Source: Sulfuricurvum sp.
GTDB lineage: Bacteria; Campylobacterota; Campylobacteria; Campylobacterales; Sulfurimonadaceae
Reading direction: 5' to 3'
DNA: 64,000 bases
NCBI RefSeq assembly: GCF_023229695.1
Contig: NZ_JALNYS010000009.1
Location: forward strand, 75,936-139,935
The first letter of the stretch is position 1. Every line of letters starts with the position of its first letter. The notes under the pieces were generated by a model, which had not been told where the DNA came from, made no database searches, and saw only the letters and a program-made list of their open reading frames with translations. A program made the translations under genes and the position numbers. Below are positions 8,239 through 16,165 of this stretch, in pieces.

Positions 8239-9729
8239 TTAGAAGAGGTAGTTAATTTCGAAACGGTATTCGTTGTACGAGTTGTAATCAATACCGCCGA
8301 CCGTGGATGGCTGCGCATCGACGGTTGCAAAACGGAGTTTAAACTCGGCATTTGGAATCGCTTTAAATGTTTTCCACATATCGACGTGAAAAATATCACG
8401 ATCGGTAAATCCGGAGGTAGCTGCTTTAGCATCGTCGAAATTCATATTTTCATAATCGGCGGCCACTTTGAACCCTGAAACAAGACCCGCTTTTCCGAAA
8501 TCATAAACGGCTTTTAGTGCCCAGTTTTTCGTGTTGGCAATCCAGTCTACCTGCGCCATTGAACGGGTATATCCACCCGTCGGGAATCCGCGCCACGGAG
8601 CGATGATATCGGCATCATCGGAGATTTTGGAATATCCGGCAGTCAATTCCAACGGACCGTTAGCGGCTACCAAACGTCCCATAATAATACTTCCATCCGC
8701 ACTGTTTGGATCGGTATAGCCACCTTTTGCTCCGGTATATGAGGTATTGCCTTTAAATTTACCGCTCAGAGAAGCACCGCCGATGGCACCGGCACCGTCA
8801 TCCATTTGACGAAGGTAACGAATCCCCGGGGTCAACGTCCATCCATCGCTCACTTTGATTTTATAATTCGCTTCGGCAATCGCGGTATTGACAAAACCGT
8901 TCACCCCTACGTACTCTGCATTCAATTTCAAATCAGGGATGGAGGTATTTTGTGCCGTTAGCAATACCATTTCAGGGTTTACATCTTCACCCGCACCGCT
9001 GATTAAAGCGGGCGTTAACCCTTTGTGCGCACCCGAATCATCATTTTCATTGTATTTTTCAAAAGCGATAAGACTGTGAAAGTTTTGGTGGTCACGAAGT
9101 TTTTGAGACATGATATAACCGGCACGAACCGTCGTATTGGCGATATCTTTGTTTTCGATTACGGCTGCTTCAAAGGTATTGGGAACCATTTTTGTGTCAT
9201 TCGTTGCCAACATGATACTGTCTATCCCTTGGCGACCGATTTTTACGTCTGTTTTGCCGGCTTTGTATTCGCCGTACGCTTCCGCAAAAACACCGATAGA
9301 GCCTTCACTACCGTCGGCACGGGTATGGTAGGTATCTTTACCCGCTTTTCCATAGTTTGCAGTCGGGTTAAAGCCATCCTTATTATCATTATGCAAGGGA
9401 ACTGTTCCGTAAAAACCTACCGTTGCACCGAATCCTTTATAAAAACCGGTTTTATAGACCAAACTTCCGCCAAGACCCCACATGTTGTTATCCGCCGTAA
9501 CTCCATTGTTTTGGTTATCCCAATCCCACCAAAATGAGTTTGAGCGGAGGCGTCCGTAGAGTTCACCCCCGGTAAACATCTCACCGATCGAGTTTACCGC
9601 GCCCGGAGCTTTTAGGTATTCTACTTGATAATTCCCTTTAACATTACGGTCTTCGGTTTTGAGTGCGTATGCCGATGTCGCTAACAGACAAGTAGCCGCT
9701 GCCGCAATACTTAGATTGACTAATTTCAT
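8239..9729 (-). CDS. OprD-like outer membrane porin
   Basis: A 496-residue outer membrane beta-barrel protein. It has a signal peptide ending TSAYA (residues 1-22), alternating amphipathic strands throughout, and a terminal aromatic (RFEINYLF) typical of BAM substrates. The pattern (ELYGRLRSNSFWWDWD near the start, many Gly/Asn-rich turns) is that of the Campylobacterota OprD-type porin family. Encoded 29 bp downstream of soxB in the same direction, it may let thiosulfate or other sulfur anions into the periplasm; that link rests only on position. The ribosome site GGAGTTAAG precedes the ATG. Confidence 0.8.
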   Translation of the reverse strand: MKLVNLSIAAAATCLLATSAYALKTEDRNVKGNYQVEYLKAPGAVNSIGEMFTGGELYGRLRSNSFWWDWDNQNNGVTADNNMWGLGGSLVYKTGFYKGFGATVGFYGTVPLHNDNKDGFNPTANYGKAGKDTYHTRADGSEGSIGVFAEAYGEYKAGKTDVKIGRQGIDSIMLATNDTKMVPNTFEAAVIENKDIANTTVRAGYIMSQKLRDHQNFHSLIAFEKYNENDDSGAHKGLTPALISGAGEDVNPEMVLLTAQNTSIPDLKLNAEYVGVNGFVNTAIAEANYKIKVSDGWTLTPGIRYLRQMDDGAGAIGGASLSGKFKGNTSYTGAKGGYTDPNSADGSIIMGRLVAANGPLELTAGYSKISDDADIIAPWRGFPTGGYTRSMAQVDWIANTKNWALKAVYDFGKAGLVSGFKVAADYENMNFDDAKAATSGFTDRDIFHVDMWKTFKAIPNAEFKLRFATVDAQPSTVGGIDYNSYNEYRFEINYLF

Positions 9730-9758
9730 CTTAACTCCTTAAATAATCTTAAAACTGC

Positions 9759-11525
9759 CTAGCAGCTTTTTGAGCCCTTGCGTGGGCAGCCGCAATCGTA
9801 ATCCAGAATCTTAACATTACTGTTTCCGTTAATGTTAACATTTTTCTGGCGACGGATATAGGCCGCCGCCACATCGTATACCGGACGGGTCAGCTGCTCT
9901 TTGAGATTGGTTCCCGCATTTTGCAGGTTTCCGCCCCATGATGATACCTTATAGATTTTTTTATCCTCCAAAGGTTTCCCTTTGACTAGGATATTCGTGA
10001 TCCGTTTTCCGCTCGGAGCACCGATCTTGATATCGTAAGTCACACCGCCGAGGCGGCTCATGTCTCCCCCCTGCTGGTACAGAGGGTTCGGATTGAACAC
10101 GTTATCGGCGATATCTTCCAGCAAACTTCGGATATGTTTCCCCATAAGTTCAAAGGTATACACGTTCGGATAAGTGATCGCCGTCATCCCGTAGACGTCA
10201 TCCATCGTGATCGGATCCCCCGCCAGTACCGTGGTCCCCCAACGATACCCCGGAGTAAAGGAGATATCCGAATCCATCGTATCGATAATCGCATCGTTGA
10301 TGAGTTCATCGAACGGCGAATGGAAAGTGTCCCGTTTGTAGAGGACGTTTTTCGTCACGCCAAGCACTTCCCCGAACTCTTTCTCATGCGGTGCGTACAA
10401 TGCGTTCACGAGTTCGACCCCTTCAGGATCGGCCGGAATAAGGTTTGCCGCTACGGGGATCAGTTTGTACTCGTACCCTTTAACCTTATGGTTTTTGATA
10501 TCGATATCGAGGCGTCCGACGTATTTGCCGTGACTTCCCGCGATGACGATGACCGTGCCGTTGATGACCGTCGGCTGCGGAGAGGGGTCATGGGTATGGC
10601 CGCTGAGGATAAAATCGATCCCCTTCACCTGACGGGCCACCTCCTGGTCGACGCTGAACCCGTCGTGCGACAAGACGACGACACAGTCCACTTTCTCTTC
10701 CTGACGCAATTTATCGACGTAGGTTTGAAGGGTATCCAGACGCAATCCGAAACTCCACCCTTGGGTAAACTCTTTCGGATTTGCCGTCGAGGTAAACGGA
10801 AACGACTGTCCGATAATCCCGATCTTCGCTCCGCCGCGCTCCATGATCGTGTACGGTTCAAAAATCAGCTCTTCGAAATCATCGGCAAACGAATCGTCCC
10901 CGATGATATTTTGGGAGATGAATTTGGCATTGAGCATCTCGATGAGTTCGCGAACCCGTGTCTTGCCGTAGGTAAATTCCCAGTGGCCGACCATGACGTC
11001 TACCCCCAGATAATTCTGCGCCTTGACGATCGCCTCCCCGGTCGTTTTGAGAGCCACACCGGTCCCCTGCCACGTATCGCCCGAATCGAGGAGCAATACG
11101 TTATCGGCTCCGCGCTCTTTTTTGATATGATTGATGAGGGTTTTCATATGGGCGATCCCCCCCATCTTCCCGAATTTATGGGCCAACGCGTCAAAATTCA
11201 TAAAAGTATCGAAATAGGCGTCGAGGGTTTTTCCCTTCATCCCGTAGTGTTTTAAAAACGATTCACCGCACAAAAACCCGGGGGTTCCCGTCAGGTTCGG
11301 TGCCGAAATCAGGGTTGACGGTTCGCGCCAATAGAGAGGTTTGATGTGCGCATGCATATCGCAAATGTGCAGCAGCGTTACGTTCCCTTTTGCATTAAAA
11401 CTGTAAATCTCTTTTAATCCCACTTCATCAACCCGTTTCGGAGCCGATGCCGCCGAAGCGGCTGCCGGCAATCCGATCCCGAGGGCAGCGGCTATATGGA
11501 AAAAATCTCGTCGTGATACATCCAT
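9759..11525 (-). CDS. soxB: Thiosulfohydrolase SoxB
   Basis: Periplasmic di-manganese enzyme that hydrolyses the sulfone from SoxY-bound thiosulfate adducts, releasing sulfate. A Tat signal is visible (SRRDFF, residues 4-9, then a hydrophobic Ala/Leu stretch). Metallophosphatase-type motifs are CDMHAHIKP (D56, H58, H60), LLDSGDTWQGTG near 145, VGHWEFTYG near 178, LSHDGFSVD and SGHTHD. The C-terminus ends in a Cys-rich tail (DYDCGCPRKGSKSC), as seen in some SoxB proteins. The length of 588 aa is normal. It follows soxA by 9 bp. Confidence 0.96.
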   Translation of the reverse strand: MDVSRRDFFHIAAALGIGLPAAASAASAPKRVDEVGLKEIYSFNAKGNVTLLHICDMHAHIKPLYWREPSTLISAPNLTGTPGFLCGESFLKHYGMKGKTLDAYFDTFMNFDALAHKFGKMGGIAHMKTLINHIKKERGADNVLLLDSGDTWQGTGVALKTTGEAIVKAQNYLGVDVMVGHWEFTYGKTRVRELIEMLNAKFISQNIIGDDSFADDFEELIFEPYTIMERGGAKIGIIGQSFPFTSTANPKEFTQGWSFGLRLDTLQTYVDKLRQEEKVDCVVVLSHDGFSVDQEVARQVKGIDFILSGHTHDPSPQPTVINGTVIVIAGSHGKYVGRLDIDIKNHKVKGYEYKLIPVAANLIPADPEGVELVNALYAPHEKEFGEVLGVTKNVLYKRDTFHSPFDELINDAIIDTMDSDISFTPGYRWGTTVLAGDPITMDDVYGMTAITYPNVYTFELMGKHIRSLLEDIADNVFNPNPLYQQGGDMSRLGGVTYDIKIGAPSGKRITNILVKGKPLEDKKIYKVSSWGGNLQNAGTNLKEQLTRPVYDVAAAYIRRQKNVNINGNSNVKILDYDCGCPRKGSKSC

Positions 11526-11534
11526 AACCGACCC

Positions 11535-12311
11535 CTATCGCTTCACGCCGGGAACTTGGATGGCGTTGCCTTTGGTCTTGTTTGTGATATAGACTTCAAG
11601 GGCCACCATCTCTTTGGAACCGAGGGGGATTTTGGCTAAGAGGGCGTTATCCATACACTGCTGAAACCGTTTGTCCAACAGGGTCGTTTCGCTTTTGGTC
11701 ATACGATACGCCGGCCATGTCCCCGCAGCAGCGGTGACACTTGCACCCAAATCGGGAAGCGGCTGCATCCGTAGACGCTGTCCGACGATATCGGCACTGT
11801 GACAGCTGTTGCACGAAAGACCGCGTCCGCCGCGTCGCTGTTCAAATACGTCCTGTCCGAGTGCCATCATCTCTTTCATCGCTTTGTTGGCTTTGACATC
11901 AATGTTGGTTTTTTGCTCATTGGCAAGCGATTTGAGGTACGTCGTCATTTTCAGCATCTCTTTGCTCTCGAGTTTCGGAACCGCTTGAGAACGATCCGCC
12001 ATCGCCATCTGGATCGTTTGAGACAACGTTACGACCCGTTTAGCCGCCTCGACGTAGCGCGGAAAGCCCGCAATGTAAGCGGGAAGATCTTTCTCTTTGA
12101 CCCCGACCATTTTCGCGTAGGCTTCGGTACCGATCGCGGCGCTGAAGAGTTGTTCCCCCTCGGCTACGTCCATCTCGGCAGGGTTGTTGTCAACCAGTTC
12201 GGCATACATTTTTTTATCGGCATCGCTCATACTCAGTTTCTCTTCCGCGTTGAGCGCACCGCACAGTGCCACGGAAAGGAGTGCCGCACAAATAGACAAA
12301 GTACGCATCAT
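11535..12311 (-). CDS. soxA: Sulfur-oxidation cytochrome c subunit SoxA (single-haem type)
   Basis: With SoxX it forms the c-type cytochrome that oxidatively couples thiosulfate to the SoxY cysteine. The signal peptide is residues 1-22. Only one haem motif is present, CNSCH at 167-171; the second haem site of diheme SoxA proteins is absent. The catalytic cysteine that becomes a cysteine persulfide is C219 in RFQQCMDN. The start MMRTL follows the soxZ stop directly (TAAATG). Single-haem SoxA is a known variant, so this is not a lesion. Confidence 0.94.
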   Translation of the reverse strand: MMRTLSICAALLSVALCGALNAEEKLSMSDADKKMYAELVDNNPAEMDVAEGEQLFSAAIGTEAYAKMVGVKEKDLPAYIAGFPRYVEAAKRVVTLSQTIQMAMADRSQAVPKLESKEMLKMTTYLKSLANEQKTNIDVKANKAMKEMMALGQDVFEQRRGGRGLSCNSCHSADIVGQRLRMQPLPDLGASVTAAAGTWPAYRMTKSETTLLDKRFQQCMDNALLAKIPLGSKEMVALEVYITNKTKGNAIQVPGVKR

Positions 12312-12638
12312 TTATCCTTTCGGGGTAATTTCGGAGCTGGTCTCGACACTTTGACCTTTATTGTCTTTGGCAATAACTTTTAATGTCCCTGCGGAGGGAA
12401 CTTTAAAACTGATACTCATCAGAGGATTTACCGACAGCGATTCCCAGATCACCATCTTCGTGATCAATTTATCGTTGAACATGAATTTGACTTCATCGAT
12501 ATAGTGAGCCGGAATCAGGGCCCCCGTATCTTTATCTTTACGCATCCCGGTTTCCATCGGGTGCATCGCCATAAAATCGATTTTAATAATCTCGCCTGCC
12601 GCGTAGGTTTTCGGTTTGATTTTAATCAGTGTTTTCAT
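12312..12638 (-). CDS. soxZ: Sulfur-carrier subunit SoxZ
   Basis: Partner of SoxY in the SoxYZ sulfur-carrier complex. The 108 residues begin MKTLIKIKPKTYAAGEIIKI and include the family features HPMETGMRKD (about 26-35) and a C-terminal Ig-like strand set (GTLKVIAKDNKGQSVE). It ends at the soxA start. A 260-bp non-coding stretch made of repeats separates it from soxY, although soxY and soxZ are usually a few bases apart. A ribosome site (AAAGGAAAACACT) is retained upstream. Confidence 0.95.
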   Translation of the reverse strand: MKTLIKIKPKTYAAGEIIKIDFMAMHPMETGMRKDKDTGALIPAHYIDEVKFMFNDKLITKMVIWESLSVNPLMSISFKVPSAGTLKVIAKDNKGQSVETSSEITPKG

Positions 12639-12668
12639 AGTGTTTTCCTTTAATCTTCTTTTTTATAA

Positions 12669-12810
12669 CTGATGTTACGCACTTTTCGGGCAAAGCCCGT
12701 AAAGTGGCAGGGACTAGGGTCCCTACAACCCCCTAAAGCTACCCGCATCTTCCGGATGCGGGAGATTACTAACCTTGTCGCACTTGTTTAGACAAGCTGC
12801 GTAAGGTCAG
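12669..12810 (+). mobile_element. 142-bp MITE-like element, full copy between soxZ and soxY
   Basis: It is bounded by inverted ends CTGATGTTACGCAC (left) and, read outward, CTGACCTTACGCA (right), and flanked by the perfect direct repeat TTTATAA at 12662-12668 and 12811-12817. Inside are successive hairpins: CACTTT..GGGCAAAGCCC..AAAGTG; AGGGAC..GTCCCT; CCCGCATC..GATGCGGG; CTTGTC..GACAAG. There is no open frame of note. The first 100 bp nearly match the reverse strand of 52204-52345, which has the same length. Equal length, inverted ends and target duplication support transposition in trans. Confidence 0.82.
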
Positions 12811-12829
12811 TTTATAACTGAAAATAGCC

Positions 12830-12886
12830 GTCATCCTCGGACTTGGTCCGTGGATCCAGCTGGATTCCCGCCTTCGCGGGAATGAC
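12830..12886. repeat. Dispersed palindrome pair (GTCATCC... / ...GGGAATGAC type)
   Basis: Starts GTCATCCTCGGACTTGGTCCG and ends GGATTCCCGCCTTCGCGGGAATGAC, two adjacent stem-loops. The same two-part design occurs at 39327-39397, and half-units occur at 19768, 22331, 35970 and 41686. Such GTCATTCC-type palindromes are widespread in unrelated bacteria. It lies just beyond the 142-bp element in the soxY-soxZ gap. Confidence 0.7.
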
Positions 12887-12898
12887 GTTGATTCTAAA

Positions 12899-13371
12899 TC
12901 AACCGCATCCGCCGATCGTTACTTTGACGTTTTGTTTCGTGCTCAGGAACGTTCCGTCGCTCATCTCCGCGATCGCCACGATGTCCTGAGTTCCGCCGAG
13001 TTTCACACGGGTTCCGAAATACGCCTCTCCGTTGGCCGGGGTCAAATAGATATTGGCACATCGGACATTGCCGTTTTCGATGCCAAAACGTGGATTGCTT
13101 TCACATACTCTTTATCGCTCATCGGGCTTTCAACCGTTACTTTTACCGGCACAACCGCACCGTTTTCTGCAATCTCAGGGGCCGAGAGGGTCACTTTAGA
13201 TGAGGGAGTCAACGGCTTTCCCCCCGTAATGGCCGAAACAGCGGTATCGTAATTCATCTCGTTCGGACTTACCACTTTTTTTGCTTCGTCCGCACCGCTT
13301 GCTACATGGGGAAGGAGAGTTGCACATGCCGCTACCGCTCCAAATCTTTTTAAAAATGATCGACGTTCCAT
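12899..13371 (-). pseudogene. soxY: Sulfur-carrier subunit SoxY, split by a -1 frameshift
   Basis: SoxY carries the sulfur substrate on a cysteine in its C-terminal swinging arm. The first frame begins with a Tat signal (MERRSFLKRFG) and reads normally to YVKAIHVL, then shifts and stops at 13042. The rest of SoxY continues in another frame from about 13090 down to a TGA at 12899: NGNVRCANIYLTPANGEAYF, EMSDGTFL, ending VKVTIGGCG with the carrier Cys. Adding one T to the run of four at 13085-13088 restores a 157-residue protein (KAIHVFGIENG). It is either a sequencing or assembly error or a real loss of function. The start has a good ribosome site (GGAGAAAAA). Confidence 0.85.
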
Positions 13372-13471
13372 TTTTTCTCCTTAATTCATCATTTAAACGC
13401 CAACGAGGTAAAACCCCGCCGGCTACGCTAGCCGCTATGGCACTGAAGCTTGTCTCTATCGAGACAGAACT

Positions 13472-13993
13472 TTACTTTTTAACCGATACGATGTAAGAGG
13501 CAAGGTCACACACTTCGCGCTCATTCATCAAGCCGTTCGTCAAATTCACCGTCATGTGCGATGTCGGATTATCCACACGCGGATCGGCAATTTTCTGGTA
13601 CACAAAAGTACCGTTCCGTACCCCGCTGTCCATATAAAGCGCTTTGTAGTTGCTCAGATCCGGACCGATATTTCCGTACCCTTTCGCCCCTTCGATATTA
13701 TGACAGGCGACACAGTTGCCGTATTGTTTCTCTTTCCCGTCAGGAAGTATTTTGACCAGCCCTTCGGGTGCGGGCTCTTTTGTCTCTTTTCCGTTCAAAT
13801 TATGAAAAATGTATTGTCCGCGTGCAATCGCTGCGGGATCATCACTGATACACCCCTGCGGCATCACATAGGTTTTGGCTGAGGGAAGGGCATCTTTTTT
13901 TAAAATGGCAGACGCATCGGGACTCTCAATCACTTGCTGCAGATCGGCTGCTCCCAAAAAGGTGGCGATTCCAAGCAGTATCATTTTTCGCAT
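13472..13993 (-). CDS. soxX: Sulfur-oxidation cytochrome c subunit SoxX
   Basis: Periplasmic monohaem partner of SoxA. After a signal (MRKMILLGIATFLGAAD) the protein has the haem motif CVACH at 94-98 and the C-terminal DNPTSHMTVNLTNGLMNERE segment that supplies the axial Met. The frame opens at 14011, but the ATG at 13993, 5 nt after AAGGAG, gives the right signal peptide. It is the first gene of the sox operon. The 100-bp soxX-soxY gap holds two small hairpins (GGCTACGCTAGCC; GTCTCTATCGAGAC) and no gene. Confidence 0.92.
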   Translation of the reverse strand: MRKMILLGIATFLGAADLQQVIESPDASAILKKDALPSAKTYVMPQGCISDDPAAIARGQYIFHNLNGKETKEPAPEGLVKILPDGKEKQYGNCVACHNIEGAKGYGNIGPDLSNYKALYMDSGVRNGTFVYQKIADPRVDNPTSHMTVNLTNGLMNEREVCDLASYIVSVKK

Positions 13994-13998
13994 TGGCT

Positions 13999-14022
13999 CT
14001 CCTTGATTCAATTTTCAAGGAG
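13999..14022 (-). promoter_or_regulatory. Perfect 8-bp inverted repeat overlapping the soxX ribosome site
   Basis: CTCCTTGA at 13999-14006 and TCAAGGAG at 14015-14022 are perfectly complementary around an 8-nt loop. On the transcribed strand the 3' arm contains the AAGGAG ribosome site of soxX. If the transcript begins upstream of 14022 the site would be hidden in a stem; otherwise it could be a DNA operator. Confidence 0.5.
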
Positions 14023-14023
14023 C

Positions 14024-14029
14024 ATTGTA
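14024..14029 (-). promoter_or_regulatory. Possible sox operon -10 element
   Basis: TACAAT on the minus strand about 31 nt upstream of the soxX ATG, preceded by a T-rich tract at 14046-14062. There is no convincing -35 box at 17 bp, which is common in Campylobacterota promoters. Confidence 0.35.
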
Positions 14030-14099
14030 GAGAAGGAGTGTAAAATTAACGTAAAAAAAAAGAAATTAGTAGGTATCTACCCTTACGTATCTTGCTTTA

Positions 14100-14357
14100 C
14101 TAAGCGCATCAAGGGAATTTTCTCCCGCATCCGAAAGATGCGGGTAGCGTTTCAGGAAACATCCCTTCGGGAGCGCTTCGCTTGTTTTGGGGGTTGTAGG
14201 GACGTCAGTCCCTGCCACTTTACGGGCTTTTCTTTAGTAAGCGCGTAAAGTGGAGTTAATCTCTCGCATCCAAAAGATGCGGGTAGCTTTAGGGGGGTGC
14301 AGGGGACAAATTGTCCCCTGCCACTTTACGGGCTTTGCCCGAAAAGTGCGTAACATC
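14100..14357 (-). repeat. Compound, rearranged copy of the 142-bp element
   Basis: Read on the minus strand it starts with the intact end CTGATGTTACGCAC, the GGGCAAAGCCC hairpin, GGGGACAATTTGTCCCC, and the CGCATC..GATGCG hairpin. A second partial unit then begins within GCCCGTAAAGTGGCAGGGAC. That unit carries about 40 extra bases (two further small palindromes) between CAACCCCC and TACCCGCATC. The far end (TACGTAAGG) is degenerate. It fills most of the 360-bp gap between soxX and the sensor kinase gene; the only other things there are the sox promoter region and a poly-A tract. The kinase stop codon TGA lies in the element's end. Confidence 0.7.
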
Positions 14358-15522
14358 AGTTCTTTTGAAAGATCGGAGGGGCAAAACGGTAGCTAAACTG
14401 GCTCCCTTTTCCGTATTCTGAATCGATTTGTAGATCAATGCCGGCTTTGTCGATGATCGATTTGACAATATTCAACCCGATTCCAAATCCCCCCTTCTCC
14501 TGATTTTCCCGATAATAGCGTTCGAATATCCGACTGACGTCTTCGATCCCGATGCCGTCATCTTTGAACCTCATCACGCAATACTCCTCATGCTTCTCCA
14601 GCTTCACCTCGATCTTCCCCTCTTCGTGCGAATACTTAATCGCGTTGGAGAGGTTGTTGTCAATGATCCGCTGCAGCTGGGTCGGATTAAAGGATAATGT
14701 GACCTCCTCATCGATGCATACCGAGATCGTGATATTTTTAAGGGCGGCCACCTCCGAAAAATAGTCGATCCTCTCTTGGAGAAAACGGCTCAAATCGATC
14801 GGTACATACGCAAACGAAAGCCTCTCGTTTTTGATCAGATAGTCCATGTCGTTGTACAGCGTTGCGAGGGTTTTCGTCGCCGCCTTGATCCGTTGAAGGT
14901 ATTTATTATGGGGATTGGCCCGATTGTACAGATCGATATTGACGTTGATAATCGAGAGGGGGGTATTGATCTCATGCATCGAATCTTTAATAAACCGGTC
15001 CAGCCGTTTGTTGACCCTCTGAAACGGCAAGGCAAAACGGTCCAAAAAATAGAGGGACAACACAAAAAAAATGGAGGTGATAAAAAAGAGGATGATGACG
15101 GCATCCTGATAAATAGGGGCATACGCAAGTTTCCCCCCCACGACCAGATAAGCGGCCTCAAAATAGCGCCTCTCCGGTAACGGCACGATCAGATAGCCGT
15201 AATTGTCCTGAATATGGTAACCCGCTTTCTGGATCTTCAAAGGGGCCCTAATGAGGGTAAAAACCGGATTGAAGTGTTCATCGTACAGCCCCGATTGAAA
15301 GGTCCGAAATCGCGGATAATCAAAAACCTTCTCCTCTTGCTGGCTAAACGTCTCCATGGCCTGCACGATCAGATGCGACTGCTGTTTGAGTTTAAACTCA
15401 TACTGAATCTCATAGACATATTTCATATACGTGACGTATAGGTAGGTCGGGACCAGCAGCAGCACCGCAATGAGTATCGTATAGAGAAACGCGTTTTTGA
15501 GGGCGTAGCGGTTATCGTTCAA
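14356..15522 (-). CDS. Two-component sensor histidine kinase
   Basis: Membrane kinase of 388 residues. TM1 is at about 11-33 and TM2 at about 141-160, enclosing a roughly 105-residue periplasmic region with no recognised fold. The phospho-acceptor box is SMHEINTPLSI (H183). The ATPase core has NNLSNAIKYS (N box), DDGIGIE (G1) and GGFGIGLNIV (G2). It overlaps the response regulator by 11 bp. Its stop codon (TGA, 14356-14358) is formed by the terminal CTGATG of a repeat element, so the last residues may have been altered by that insertion. Confidence 0.9.
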   Translation of the reverse strand: MNDNRYALKNAFLYTILIAVLLLVPTYLYVTYMKYVYEIQYEFKLKQQSHLIVQAMETFSQQEEKVFDYPRFRTFQSGLYDEHFNPVFTLIRAPLKIQKAGYHIQDNYGYLIVPLPERRYFEAAYLVVGGKLAYAPIYQDAVIILFFITSIFFVLSLYFLDRFALPFQRVNKRLDRFIKDSMHEINTPLSIINVNIDLYNRANPHNKYLQRIKAATKTLATLYNDMDYLIKNERLSFAYVPIDLSRFLQERIDYFSEVAALKNITISVCIDEEVTLSFNPTQLQRIIDNNLSNAIKYSHEEGKIEVKLEKHEEYCVMRFKDDGIGIEDVSRIFERYYRENQEKGGFGIGLNIVKSIIDKAGIDLQIDSEYGKGSQFSYRFAPPIFQKN

Positions 15523-16165
15523 TGATGTACCCTAATCCTCGACGGTTTTGGATGATCTCGACGGGGAGCTTCTTGCGCAGATTATTGATCTGTACCCGTA
15601 TGTTGGCCGGATCGACGTATTCTCCCCATATTTCGTCTTGAAACATCTCCACCGATACGATTTGATTGACATGCTTGAGGAGTACCCCCAATATCTCTTT
15701 TTCGGTCTTGCTCAATCCGATATTCGCCCCCTTGAAACTCAGCGTAAAGTTTTCGGTATCGTAGATCAGCCCCTGGCCGAAATCGATCTGATTTTCCCCA
15801 TGGTGGTAATAGCTTTTGAGGGCATGGATAATCCGAAACTGCAATTCGGTCAGGTCAAACGGCTTGCGGATATAATCGCAGCATCCCGATTTGTACCCCT
15901 CTTCCAGATTGGCCACATTGACCATAGAGGTGAGGAAAATGGCCGGCGTTTTATTCCCCTCTTTGCGCAGGGTTCGAAGCAGCTCAAATCCGTCTTTCCC
16001 CGGAACGTTGACATCCAGAAGGTAGAGATCAAAATGGGTTTCGTAAATCGCTTCATACGCCCTCTCCCCGTTTGAAAATCCGATCACCTCAAATCCGAGA
16101 TCTTCCAGAAATTCGGTAATACTGACCCGTAACATATACTCGTCTTCCAGCAACAACACCCTCAT
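15512..16165 (-). CDS. OmpR-family response regulator
   Basis: A receiver domain (residues 1-118) with D51 as phospho-acceptor in LYLLDVNVPG, Thr in FLTSM and Lys in IRKPFDL, then a winged-helix DNA-binding domain ending QNRRGLGYIIER. The length of 217 aa is typical. It overlaps the Cache gene by 4 bp and the kinase gene by 11 bp, so all three are translationally coupled. The target genes are unknown; the location behind flhB does not by itself imply motility control. Confidence 0.92.
   Translation of the reverse strand: MRVLLLEDEYMLRVSITEFLEDLGFEVIGFSNGERAYEAIYETHFDLYLLDVNVPGKDGFELLRTLRKEGNKTPAIFLTSMVNVANLEEGYKSGCCDYIRKPFDLTELQFRIIHALKSYYHHGENQIDFGQGLIYDTENFTLSFKGANIGLSKTEKEILGVLLKHVNQIVSVEMFQDEIWGEYVDPANIRVQINNLRKKLPVEIIQNRRGLGYIIER

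Noticed and set aside
10134..11255. 373-codon open frame on the plus strand
   Set aside because: It lies antisense to soxB, whose motifs and signal peptide are unmistakable; the plus-strand translation is His/Arg/Asp-rich with no domain.
11535..12311. Loss of one haem site in SoxA as a mutation
   Set aside because: Single-haem SoxA with only the C-terminal CxxCH and the catalytic Cys is an established variant.
12662..12821. 11-bp target duplication TTTATAACTGA around the first element
   Set aside because: The extra CTGA matches the element's own end by chance; the second copy shows that the duplication is 7 bp.
12642..12900. CRISPR-like alternation of repeats and spacers
   Set aside because: The hairpins are different from each other and not evenly spaced; they belong to two dispersed palindrome families.
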